The notes under the pieces: model-generated | What the model was told of the DNA's origin: nothing | What the model saw: the letters and a program-made list of their open reading frames with translations, nothing else | Databases searched by the model: none | Source: a virus | Direction: 5' to 3' (one strand) | IMG/VR virus record: IMGVR_UViG_3300048835_000360 | Coordinates: 1-23,392 of that record | DNA: 23,392 nt | Shown: in pieces, positions 1-6,095 of the stretch | How the letters are laid out: the number at the start of each line of letters is the position of its first letter | How positions within the stretch are numbered: position 1 is the first letter of the stretch | Translations under genes and position numbers: made by a program

Positions 1-33
1 GTAGCGGTCCATTGCGAAGCGGGTGACGACCAA
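1..33 (-). CDS. Possible 5' end of a further leftward gene, cut by the window edge
   Basis: After the stop codon of the GY/GD-repeat gene, the minus strand stays open to the window edge. The first possible start is a TTG at 33, followed in frame by an ATG at 12. Only about eleven codons are visible (LVVTRFAMDRY), so no family can be named. It would continue the leftward operon. No strong ribosome binding site is visible, so it could also be chance. Confidence 0.25.
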   Translation of the reverse strand, partial: MVVTRFAMDRY

Positions 34-34
34 A

Positions 35-459
<425 letters not shown>

Positions 460-475
<16 letters not shown>

Positions 476-726
476 TTTGCCCAAGCTTCGTCGGTGACCG
501 CGAACACGCCCGTGATGCTGTGGAGCATCGCGATATCGGCGGGCGCACTGATCTTGCTGCTGGACGTCGGGCCGGTCTCCGCGAGCTCAAGAACCCCGCG
601 GGTCGTGCCGAAGCGAATAGCCATCCGGGCGCCTTTCAGCGGCATCGAGGTCGCGGTGAGATCCTGATCATCATCGATCTCGCCGGCGAACACGCCACGG
701 TAGCTGGTTGTCACAAGTGCTTTCAC
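460..726 (-). CDS. DUF6948-like small phage protein
   Basis: An 88-aa protein starting at a GTG at 726, chosen because AAGGAG sits seven bases upstream and because the family motif begins right there (VKALVTTSYRGVFAGEID). Other notable segments are LKGARMAIRFGTTRGVLELAETGPT and VTDEAWAKW at the C-terminus. These resemble a small uncharacterised family common in alphaproteobacterial prophages (DUF6948, assigned from memory). The function is unknown. A longer reading to 774 adds a poorly conserved Pro/Ser-rich leader and has no good ribosome binding site. It lies 28 bases after the small membrane protein gene and overlaps the repeat-protein gene downstream. Confidence 0.75.
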
Positions 727-754
727 AGGTTCACTCCTTGGTTGGGAAGGGTTG

Positions 755-937
755 TCAGCCGAAGGTTCCGGCAATGGCGATCATCGCGCTCGCGCCGATG
801 ACCAGGACGAGGCCAGCCACGCCGATCATCAGGCGCCGGTCGCGTTCGAGCTGCGCCTGGTAGGCCGCGCGGCGTTGTTCAGTTTCGACCCGCAGCTGAG
901 CCTCTTCGAGGAAGGGCGGGGTGGTGCGCATGGCCAT
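755..937 (-). CDS. Small tail-anchored membrane protein
   Basis: A 60-aa protein. Residues ~10-35 are charged and helical (FLEEAQLRVETEQRRAAYQ), followed by one hydrophobic segment (LMIGVAGLVLVIGASAMIAIAG) reaching almost to the C-terminus, so it is probably a tail-anchored inner-membrane protein. The ATG at 937 overlaps the upstream stop as TGATG, which suggests translational coupling; a GTG one codon earlier is an alternative. Function unknown. A lysis role (holin or spanin-like) is possible but nothing specific supports it. Confidence 0.7.
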   Translation of the reverse strand: MAMRTTPPFLEEAQLRVETEQRRAAYQAQLERDRRLMIGVAGLVLVIGASAMIAIAGTFG

Positions 938-1323
938 CACTGGAACTCCCGGATCGTCTCACGGGGGAGGACAGGGGCGGGAGGGCGGCGCACCAGCGCG
1001 GTAAACTCGGTCTCGGCTGCTACGGCCTCGTCGGCGCGAGGATTAACCTTGCGGAAGGCCGAGGCGGCGAATGCTTCGCCGGGCCAACCAGCAAAGGATA
1101 GCCCGAGGATCTGGCCCAGCCCGTCGACCCGCACGACCGTAACGCCTGTCACCCGCCCGATGCGGCCATGGCGGGGTCCGGGGCAGACAGTGCCTGTCGG
1201 GTAGAGACGCCACTGGCCCATGTGGATGCATTCGGCCCAGTCGCCGACCTGCCAGTTCTCGGCATCGGGAGCACCGGCGGTCTTGCCTGACCGGCGCGAG
1301 AAGAAGCGGGCAAAGTAGCTCAA
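937..1323 (-). CDS. Hypothetical protein with TTG start
   Basis: A 128-aa protein that I do not recognise. The start is set at a TTG (1323): an AAAGGAGG Shine-Dalgarno sequence lies just upstream, and the TTG overlaps the stop of the preceding gene as TTGA. Earlier in-frame starts would run back through that gene in another frame and give low-complexity Arg/Ala-rich sequence. The protein begins MSYFARFFSRRSGK, then has a Trp-rich stretch (WQVGDWAECIHMGQW), a Gly/Val-rich middle (GRIGRVTGVTVVRVDG) that looks like a small beta domain, and AFRKVNP near the C-terminus. The alternation of Gly, Val and Trp suggests an SH3-like barrel, but that is a guess. Confidence 0.7.
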   Translation of the reverse strand: MSYFARFFSRRSGKTAGAPDAENWQVGDWAECIHMGQWRLYPTGTVCPGPRHGRIGRVTGVTVVRVDGLGQILGLSFAGWPGEAFAASAFRKVNPRADEAVAAETEFTALVRRPPAPVLPRETIREFQ

Positions 1324-1586
1324 GCGGTCCTCCTTTGTTGCCACGTGCGCAGAGCGGGCGCGTGAGCGGGGCAGATGTCCTTTTCGGGAGCGGGTGAGGT
1401 GGCGCAGCTGGCGCAGATCGGCGCGTCGCATGTGCCCGATCGACGTGTCGGCACCTTCCAGTCGCAGAGCAGCGTCGCCGGCTTGCCGCAGGCGCATCGA
1501 TCCTGCGCGCGCTGGCCGCGCGAGGCCCGCGTCCCGCAAACGATGGCAAAGCCGCCGCCGGGCAGGGAGATGCGCTCGCAGGCCAT
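1320..1586 (-). CDS. Cys-rich putative zinc-binding protein
   Basis: An 88-aa protein with a patterned set of cysteines: CACGKPATLLCDW, then CDAPICASC, then CPAHA. The spacing fits one or two structural zinc sites (treble-clef or zinc-ribbon type). The N-terminus reads MACERISLPGGGFAIVCG. Similar short Cys-rich proteins are common in alphaproteobacterial prophages, usually as hypotheticals. The ATG overlaps the stop of the 54-aa membrane gene as TGATG, and its own stop overlaps the next TTG start. It may bind nucleic acid or protein; the sequence alone does not decide. Confidence 0.75.
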   Translation of the reverse strand: MACERISLPGGGFAIVCGTRASRGQRAQDRCACGKPATLLCDWKVPTRRSGTCDAPICASCATSPAPEKDICPAHAPALRTWQQRRTA

Positions 1587-1750
1587 CAGCTCAGCACCGC
1601 TTTCGAGACGATTGCGAGCGCGATGCCAGCGAGAAAGAGCACGAAGTTACCCAGGACCGGCCGTTCGCCGACGAGGCCGGCAAGAACGCCGCCGGCGTGC
1701 CAGCCTGCAAAGCCGAGGCAAGCGATGAAGGTGAGGCCAGCGAGGTCCAT
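1586..1750 (-). CDS. 54-aa membrane protein with two predicted helices
   Basis: A very short gene read directly from the minus strand: it begins [17 protein letters not shown] and ends FVLFLAGIALAIVSKAVLS. Two hydrophobic stretches (about residues 4-27 and 35-50) are separated by a short charged turn containing GERP, so a helical-hairpin inner-membrane protein is likely. It is joined at both ends by TGATG overlaps, with the GapR-like gene upstream and the Cys-rich gene downstream. This precise tiling is the main evidence that it is real. Two-helix topology and small size would suit a class II holin-like or membrane-modulating protein, but no specific motif supports that. Confidence 0.75.
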   Translation of the reverse strand: MDLAGLTFIACLGFAGWHAGGVLAGLVGERPVLGNFVLFLAGIALAIVSKAVLS

Positions 1751-1986
1751 CACGCCATCCCCAGCGCGGCTTTGTAGGTTTCGAGGAGCATATCGGCCTC
1801 GGAGCGATCGTCGGGCTTCATCTTCCGAAGGCTCACGATCTGACGCATGATCTTGGGGTCGTACCCGACCGCCTTGGCCTCCAAGTAGACGTCGCGGATA
1901 TCGTCAGCGATGCCCTTCTTTTCCTCCTCGAGGCGCTCGATGCGCTCGATCAGAAGGCGCAGGCGATGGTCGGATGCATCAGCCAT
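1750..1986 (-). CDS. gapR: GapR-like DNA-binding protein (DUF2312)
   Basis: A 78-aa protein matching the DUF2312/GapR family along its whole length. The N-terminal coiled-coil [20 protein letters not shown] is followed by [24 protein letters not shown] and ends with [12 protein letters not shown]. Caulobacter GapR (about 89 aa) is a nucleoid-associated protein that binds overtwisted DNA ahead of replication and transcription and stimulates type II topoisomerases. A phage copy could manage DNA topology during phage replication or compete with the host protein; this is inference. The ATG has GGAGG eight bases upstream and overlaps the end of the preceding gene by eight bases. The basic residues of the middle segment expected to contact DNA (K, R, R, K) are present. 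Confidence 0.9.
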   Translation of the reverse strand: MADASDHRLRLLIERIERLEEEKKGIADDIRDVYLEAKAVGYDPKIMRQIVSLRKMKPDDRSEADMLLETYKAALGMA

Positions 1987-2329
1987 GTGCCTGCCCTCCA
2001 GCGACGATGGTGCTCTGTTCGAAGTGGATCCCCGCGGCGGCTGCGAATTCCTGCAAGCATTCGATGAAGATCTTCATGTCGTGCGCCATAAGCGAGCTCG
2101 CGATACCCACCGCCGTGATCGACACCCGGTGATCCGAGGCGCGGTCGATCACTTCGAGCATCGCCTTCCGGCCGCTTTCCGCCGCATGACAAGCGAGGTC
2201 GACGATCTCGTCGATCGCCGCATCGGGCATGGGAGAATTGTTCGAAGCCCGCATGTTCACGAGGTGCTGGCGCAGCTCCCGGCGAGGAGGAGGCGGGAAA
2301 CTGACAGAGGCAGGCGTGCTGGGCATCAT
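1979..2329 (-). CDS. Hypothetical protein
   Basis: A 116-aa protein that I do not recognise. A short Pro-rich leader ([23 protein letters not shown]) precedes a helical, acidic/Ala-rich body with segments such as [15 protein letters not shown] and [18 protein letters not shown]. The two adjacent ATG codons are preceded by GAAAGG at a good spacing. It overlaps the GapR-like gene by eight bases (ATGGCTGA), consistent with coupled expression. A competing minus-strand frame over the same bases gives an Arg/Pro-rich product without a ribosome binding site and is treated as a shadow. Confidence 0.65.
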   Translation of the reverse strand: MMPSTPASVSFPPPPRRELRQHLVNMRASNNSPMPDAAIDEIVDLACHAAESGRKAMLEVIDRASDHRVSITAVGIASSLMAHDMKIFIECLQEFAAAAGIHFEQSTIVAGGQAHG

Positions 2330-2527
2330 CGAACCTTTCGGGCAGCAAAAAGCCGCTCCGGGAAGCGCGGTGCGCAGGCCGGTGCGGTGGGCAGATGTTG
2401 GAATGTGGGGGCAGGGAAGGCAGTCAGGCTGCCGCCCGTTGCGCTGGCGCGGAGGCGACTTCGACCCTGCCCCCGAGTATGCAGCGCGGTACGGGTCGGA
2501 ACCGCGCTACAATTCGGCCACCCGGGA
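2330..2527. other. Intergenic region inside the leftward operon
   Basis: About 200 bases without a convincing gene on either strand. It contains a short inverted repeat (GGCAG-TCAGG-CTGCC near 2425) without a following T-run, so I do not call a terminator. It could hold an internal promoter for the genes below it, but no clear -35/-10 pair is visible. Confidence 0.4.
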
Positions 2528-2992
2528 TCAGGGCGGCTGAGCTTGTCCCGCTAGCAGCGGCAAGATGTCGCGCAGCTTTTCGTAAGCCTCGCTCGCTTCC
2601 TTCAGCGCGTGCCGGCGATCATGTTCGGTCGCACCAGGGCGCGCGAAGGCGATCAGCGCAGCGTGAGCCTCGCCGCCTTCCTTGACGACGCCATGGGCGT
2701 AATCGAGCAGGCGGTGACGCTCGGCAAAGCGGCCGGCCTCGGCCAGATCGAGTTTTGCGGCGTAGGCTTCGAACAAGGGTGCACCGCTGCCACCTTCAGC
2801 CTGATAGGCCAGATCGAGCTCGATCGCGCATTCCAAGGCGATCTGCTCGGGACGGTCGGGATCCATCCAGGCGCGCACGGTGCCGGGCTGACGATGGGAA
2901 ACAGCGGCCATCTGGTCCACGCCGCCCGGCAGTTGCCCAGCGATGCGCTGCAGCGCCTGCTCAACCGAAAGTGGCGTGCGTTGTTTGGTCAC
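2528..2992 (-). CDS. CII/CP76-like phage regulatory protein
   Basis: A 154-aa protein beginning at a GTG (2992) with GGGAGG about ten bases upstream; the family-like N-terminus starts here (VTKQRTPLSVEQALQRIAGQL). A helix-turn-helix-like stretch covers about residues 12-48, with VRAWMDPDR resembling the recognition-helix end seen in CP76/CII-type phage regulators. The C-terminal half is helical and acidic (DHLER-like pattern with EASEAYEKLRDILPLL). The role is probably transcriptional control of early or lysogeny genes. A longer reading from an ATG at 3037 has no good ribosome binding site. It is the second gene of the leftward operon, 65 bases after the YdaS-like gene. Confidence 0.6.
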   Translation of the reverse strand: MTKQRTPLSVEQALQRIAGQLPGGVDQMAAVSHRQPGTVRAWMDPDRPEQIALECAIELDLAYQAEGGSGAPLFEAYAAKLDLAEAGRFAERHRLLDYAHGVVKEGGEAHAALIAFARPGATEHDRRHALKEASEAYEKLRDILPLLAGQAQPP

Positions 2993-3056
2993 TGGACGAT
3001 GGCCTCCCGATTGCAGGTGAGGCCAACTCGCGCGCATGAGAAGGTTGCGGCCATGA

Positions 3057-3446
3057 TCATGCGGCCATGCCCTTCAGCGGATCTGCGCCATCGCGCGAGG
3101 GCGCGTAATCGAGCGCGGGAACTGAACCGTCGGCGTCCTGACCAGCTAGGGGGGCGGACTGGACGGACGCCGACGGGTGCGCGGCCGATTGCTGCGCGGT
3201 GGCCCGAGCAGCGGGGGCATGCTCCTCGGGAGGGTAGATGTCAGGACGAAGCTCGTGGCGCGGGATGCCGAGGGCGGCTTCGATTTGGCGAACATACTCA
3301 GCCGGCAATGGCCGACCCTTCGCCAGCCACTCCTGTACAGTGGATTGGCGCTTACCGATCAGGGCTGCGAAAGCGACTTGGCTACCGGCAATGCGGACCG
3401 CCTTTGCGAGTGCTGAGTCGAGATCGTCTTGAAGAGCCATGGCCAT
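3057..3446 (-). CDS. YdaS/Cro-family transcriptional regulator
   Basis: A 129-aa protein (127 if the second ATG at 3440 is used). Residues ~10-72 form a compact helix-turn-helix domain typical of YdaS/Cro-like proteins: ALAKAVRIAGSQVAFAALIG, then KRQSTVQEWLAKGRPLPAEY, ending in the hallmark IPRHELRPDIYP. The C-terminal tail is Ala/Pro-rich and probably disordered. It is the first gene of the leftward operon and faces the rightward repressor across the operator region, so it probably acts as the Cro-like lytic regulator. No Shine-Dalgarno sequence precedes either ATG, and a candidate promoter lies so close that the message may be leaderless. The longer reading to 3566 would run through the operators and is rejected. 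Confidence 0.85.
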   Translation of the reverse strand: MAMALQDDLDSALAKAVRIAGSQVAFAALIGKRQSTVQEWLAKGRPLPAEYVRQIEAALGIPRHELRPDIYPPEEHAPAARATAQQSAAHPSASVQSAPLAGQDADGSVPALDYAPSRDGADPLKGMAA

Positions 3447-3475
3447 CAGATACCGGCTTACTGGTACCCCGTCAA
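3447..3475 (-). promoter_or_regulatory. Candidate leftward promoter
   Basis: On the minus strand, TTGACG (3475-3470) and TATCTG (3452-3447) are separated by 17 bases. The -35 is close to consensus and the -10 is weak. Transcription would begin at about 3440, right at the second ATG of the YdaS-like gene. The operator at 3451-3466 lies between the two elements and the operator at 3474-3489 touches the -35, so a bound regulator would block it. Confidence 0.45.
3451..3466. promoter_or_regulatory. Operator-like site 1 of the switch
   Basis: A 16-bp imperfect palindrome, TACCGG-CTTA-CTGGTA, sharing half-site and spacing with two neighbouring sites. It overlaps the candidate promoter of the YdaS-like gene. 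Confidence 0.6.
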
Positions 3476-3489
3476 CCGTTATGCCGGTA
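3474..3489. promoter_or_regulatory. Operator-like site 2 of the switch
   Basis: A 16-bp site, AACCGT-TATG-CCGGTA. Its right half is a perfect match to the common half-site and its left half is degenerate. It lies 23 bp from site 1 and 24 bp from site 3. Confidence 0.5.
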
Positions 3490-3497
3490 TTTTCTTC

Positions 3498-3513
3498 TAC
3501 CGGCCTTTCGGTA
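3498..3513. promoter_or_regulatory. Operator-like site 3 of the switch
   Basis: A 16-bp palindrome, TACCGG-CCTT-TCGGTA, with an extra matching base pair on each side in the alternative register CTACCG/CGGTAG. It ends right at the ribosome binding site of the rightward repressor gene, so binding here could reduce repressor expression. Confidence 0.6.
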
Positions 3514-3522
3514 GGATACCGC

Positions 3523-3927
3523 ATGGCCCTCGGAACCCGCATCAGTGAACGCCTGAAGGCGCTCAAGATGAACCAGTCTCAGCTGGCTCGTCGGTGTGGA
3601 ATACCCCAAACGACTGTAAACAGTATTATTAAGGAGGACCGGCGATCCTCCCCGCACTTGATGAAGTTTGCGGCAGCCCTTCGAACGACTCCAGCGTACC
3701 TTTTGAGCGAGACGGAAGATCCCGATTCGCAGACGGCCAGCGCAGCCATCACCTTCGAAGAGCAGGAGCTAATCGAGCTCACTCGTATGCTCGAGCGCGA
3801 AGACTACAACATAGTCCGCCATCTCATCCGACGCCTCGCTTCCGGCACACCGCCCAACTTCAAAGGCGCAGTCAATGATGCTGATGCAACGCAGCACGAT
3901 CGGCAGATAGGGTATCGATCAAGATGA
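3523..3927 (+). CDS. XRE-family phage repressor (CI-like)
   Basis: A 134-aa protein. Residues ~6-62 form an XRE/lambda-repressor helix-turn-helix domain: RISERLKALKMNQSQLARRC, then GIPQTTVNSIIKEDRRSSP, ending TTPAYLLSETED. The C-terminal ~60 residues are short and helical (ITFEEQELIELTRMLERED) and lack a LexA/CI self-cleavage domain, so derepression would not use RecA-driven autoproteolysis. The ATG at 3523 has AGGA six bases upstream; starts further upstream would cross the operators. Base composition is visibly less GC-rich than the flanking genes. Assigning it as the lysogeny repressor is inference from its position opposite the Cro-like gene. Confidence 0.85.
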   Translation: MALGTRISERLKALKMNQSQLARRCGIPQTTVNSIIKEDRRSSPHLMKFAAALRTTPAYLLSETEDPDSQTASAAITFEEQELIELTRMLEREDYNIVRHLIRRLASGTPPNFKGAVNDADATQHDRQIGYRSR

Positions 3928-3942
3928 GGGGGGTTCGTTAGT

Positions 3943-4677
3943 ATGTCGTTGCTGGCTAGGCTTATACGAGGGAAACGAGTTGTACCGCCAGTTCCTGTAG
4001 GGAAGGTGACCATGGTCGCCACACTGGAAGCTTATGAGCCGCCCAAACGGCGCACCAAAGTTTCCGGCAGCAGCTGTTTCATCGAATACACTGGCGCCGA
4101 TGGCGTCGACAGCATGCGTGTCATTACCCTTCACCGCATAGACGGTCCATCGGGCAATCCGCAGTTGATTGGAGCGCATTGCCATACCCGGGACGCGTAC
4201 CGGACCTTTCGGATCGATCGCATCCGATCGATGGTCGACGGCGCAACCGGGGAAGAGCTTGACCCAGTTTCTCATTGCATCGCCCTCCAGCGGAGCGGAG
4301 CGTTGAAAGTCGAGGACAGGGCACTGGGAAATATCATGACCATCATGACCTTTTTGGCGCGCTGCGACGGTGAGTTTCATGCGTTAGAGCAGGAGTCGCT
4401 GGACGACATAATCGGCCGTTACTTCCGCTTTTTCGGTGGCGATGATGCAGCTTATGAGTGTGCGCGGCGCGAGGCGATGCGGTTGGCTCCCGACGACAGT
4501 GACCTGCTCCGCGCCGTGCGGTCGATCAAGCGCAATCCAATGGCCAAGGATCTTGCAGGTTTTGTGCTCAAGGGCAGCATGGCGATGATCGATGCCGATG
4601 GGGTCCAACATAATGAGGAAGTCTATTGGGCGATCGAGTTGGGCAACGAGCTTAAGAAGATCGTGACGAGCTCCTAA
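3943..4677 (+). CDS. WYL-like and TerB-like domain fusion protein
   Basis: A 244-aa protein with two parts. Residues ~40-100 look like a WYL-type domain: a beta-rich stretch with SCFIEYTGADG, MRVITLHRIDG, then LIGAHCHTRDAYRTFRIDRI, the last being the characteristic RTFR-DRI end. Residues ~128-240 look like a TerB/TerB-like helical domain with acidic metal-binding-type motifs CDGEFHALEQE (D142, E144) and IDADGVQHNEE (D217, D219, E225, E226). WYL domains act as ligand-sensing modules in regulators, several of them in phage-defence loci. TerB-type domains are associated with stress or membrane-linked systems. It starts 15 bases after the repressor gene with a G-rich ribosome binding site, so both are probably co-transcribed in the lysogen. 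No DNA-binding domain is evident at the N-terminus. Confidence 0.75.
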   Translation: MSLLARLIRGKRVVPPVPVGKVTMVATLEAYEPPKRRTKVSGSSCFIEYTGADGVDSMRVITLHRIDGPSGNPQLIGAHCHTRDAYRTFRIDRIRSMVDGATGEELDPVSHCIALQRSGALKVEDRALGNIMTIMTFLARCDGEFHALEQESLDDIIGRYFRFFGGDDAAYECARREAMRLAPDDSDLLRAVRSIKRNPMAKDLAGFVLKGSMAMIDADGVQHNEEVYWAIELGNELKKIVTSS

Positions 4678-4748
4678 ACCTCTCCCTTTCCTGCGATTCT
4701 CACTTATGCTAAGACTTTGACCGGGCAGGGGCGGTTGGAGTTTCGCGG

Positions 4749-5171
4749 ATGCGGCCGCCGCAGGACATCGATGACGGCACAGCGGCGCCACGCCTCAGCC
4801 CCGAGATGGCCAGTTTTCGCGCGCTCGTGCTGGCGTTCGTTGTTTCCTACATCAACAGTTGGGGCCAATCACCGAGCTACGGCGAGATCGCCGCGGCGAC
4901 TGGCAGTAATCGCACGCGGGTAAAGCGTGCTGTTGCCAGCCTGGAGAAGGCAGGGCTGCTGCATCGCACGCCCGGCACGCGCGGTCTGTCATTGCCCGAT
5001 GCCATCGATCAGGCGCGTCAGACGCTGATCCGGGCTGGTGTCATGCCTGTTGTGGCCGCAGCCGTCACAAAACCGACCCTCTTGCCGCCGCCAGCGCTGG
5101 ACTATCCCTCACCCGCAAGGCGCGGAGCAAAGGGACATCGCAAGCATGGGAATTCAGACGATCGACGCTGA
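4749..5171 (+). CDS. LexA-like winged-helix DNA-binding protein
   Basis: A 140-aa protein. Residues ~20-85 resemble the N-terminal DNA-binding domain of LexA and MarR-like winged helices: FRALVLAFVVSYINSWGQSP, then SYGEIAAATGSNRTRVKRAV, then LEKAGLLHRTPGTRGLSLPD. There is no peptidase domain, so it is not LexA itself. The remainder is Pro/Ala-rich and ends basic. GGAG lies eight bases before the ATG. It overlaps the next gene by 26 bases. Position suggests a regulator of the following genes or a replication accessory factor; the sequence does not decide. Confidence 0.75.
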   Translation: MRPPQDIDDGTAAPRLSPEMASFRALVLAFVVSYINSWGQSPSYGEIAAATGSNRTRVKRAVASLEKAGLLHRTPGTRGLSLPDAIDQARQTLIRAGVMPVVAAAVTKPTLLPPPALDYPSPARRGAKGHRKHGNSDDRR

Positions 5172-5763
5172 GACGGCTCACGGGCGGTGGCAGGGCAATC
5201 ACCCGCAGCGCGCGTTTGAAGAGCGCGAGTTCCGCGAGCATTCTCAGTTGGTCGATCGCTGGCGCAAGCATGATGCCCATGGCACCCCGGAAACGCTGAT
5301 CAAAGCCGCTTCGTCATCGCAGGGATCGCTGGCGCGCATGTTCATGGCGGGACACATGTCGATCGATCAGCTGGCATGGGCGGAGGAGATACGGCGCGTC
5401 GCCGACATCATCGGCCGCGACGTCGCGATCGGCACGATCAGCCTTGAAACGCGGGTCGACAATGGTTTCACAGGTCATCGCATGGCCGAGGAAAGCCTTG
5501 GCCGGGTGCGTGCAGAGGTCGCCTATACCCGCTGGCGTGGGCAACTGCGCAAGCCTGCGCCGGTACTGGCCATGATCATCGAGGATCGCGGCATTCGTTG
5601 TGTCGGCCGCGCTTTCCGGATGCGCGACATCACCGCCCGGGCGTTACTTCTTCGCGCGCTGGATGCATGGCCGGATTGCTATGGCTGGGCGCGGGACAGA
5701 GTGGACGAAGAGGATCTGGCGGCCTTCTACAATCGGCTGAATGGAACTTTTTCTGGGTTGTAA
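5146..5763 (+). CDS. Hypothetical protein, possible regulator
   Basis: A 205-aa protein that I do not recognise. The ATG at 5146 (MGIQTIDAETAHGRWQ) is preceded by AAGGGA and lies inside the end of the winged-helix gene. The earlier start at 5038 would add sequence that is only the other frame of that gene. The central part is helical (SLARMFMAGHMSIDQLAWAE, EEIRRVADIIGRDV). The C-terminal part (PVLAMIIEDRGIRCVGRAFR, then MRDITARALLLRALDAW) has the alternation of a helical DNA-binding module. Coupling to a DNA-binding protein and position ahead of a hairpin and repeat region would fit a late-gene activator or antiterminator. That is inference only. Confidence 0.65.
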   Translation: MGIQTIDAETAHGRWQGNHPQRAFEEREFREHSQLVDRWRKHDAHGTPETLIKAASSSQGSLARMFMAGHMSIDQLAWAEEIRRVADIIGRDVAIGTISLETRVDNGFTGHRMAEESLGRVRAEVAYTRWRGQLRKPAPVLAMIIEDRGIRCVGRAFRMRDITARALLLRALDAWPDCYGWARDRVDEEDLAAFYNRLNGTFSGL

Positions 5764-5765
5764 CA

Positions 5766-5810
5766 AAAACGACCCTCCCTTTTGGTCACCAATCCGGGGC
5801 AAAACGACCC
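5766..5810. repeat. Ten-base direct repeat with small hairpin
   Basis: AAAACGACCC occurs at 5766-5775 and again at 5801-5810, 35 bp apart. The second copy lies within a small inverted repeat, CGGGG (5795-5799) and CCCCG (5808-5812). Just downstream of the unknown 205-aa gene, it could be a binding site for one of the upstream regulators. Confidence 0.55.
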
Positions 5811-5846
5811 CGCCACAGAACCGCCCAGTGCGGATCTAGGCTCACC

Positions 5847-5892
5847 AAACCCGCCGAACGCGCCCTTTGCCCAGGGCAGCGACGGCGGGTTT
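5847..5892. terminator. Strong nested hairpin, probable terminator or attenuator
   Basis: A perfect 10-bp inverted repeat, AAACCCGCCG (5847-5856) and CGGCGGGTTT (5883-5892), encloses a second stem GCCCT (5862-5866) and AGGGC (5873-5877). The outer stem begins with AAA and ends with TTT, so it could work as a terminator in both directions. It sits between the regulator pair and the block of genes leading to the packaging module. Confidence 0.55.
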
Positions 5893-5912
5893 CGTGATTC
5901 TGGAGACTCGAC

Positions 5913-6095
5913 TTGCCCAAACATGCACCCTCGATCGAGCAGCTGCTCGATGGGGCCATCGATGCGCTCGATGCGCTCACAAGTGAGGTGCGTGGCGGGA
6001 TCAAGGGACCGGACCATTTTGACAGGCTCGAGGCCGAGGCCACGCGGATCGGCGGGGAACTGCGGGATGCCTTCAGGAAAGGGCGGCTGCGGTGA
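5913..6095 (+). CDS. Small hypothetical protein with TTG start
   Basis: A 60-aa helical protein of unknown function (SIEQLLDGAIDALDALTSEV, then DRLEAEATRIGGELRDAFRK). The start is a TTG preceded by GGAG at seven bases; no ATG is available in frame near the start. Its stop overlaps the GTG of the next gene (GTGA). First gene after the hairpin. Confidence 0.65.
   Translation: MPKHAPSIEQLLDGAIDALDALTSEVRGGIKGPDHFDRLEAEATRIGGELRDAFRKGRLR

Noticed and set aside
2419-2440. Short inverted repeat as a terminator in the leftward operon
   Set aside because: The stem is only five base pairs and no T-run follows on either strand.
2609-3514. 301-aa plus-strand frame
   Set aside because: Antisense to the CII-like and YdaS-like genes, which have recognisable domains; its product is Arg/Pro-rich with no family signal.
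3633-3651. Hairpin GGAGGA/TCCTCC inside the repressor gene as an internal start control
   Set aside because: The next in-frame ATG (3661) is too far from the Shine-Dalgarno-like sequence for initiation.
3943-4677. Tellurite-resistance operon
   Set aside because: Only one TerB-like domain is present, fused to a WYL-like part, with no other ter genes nearby.
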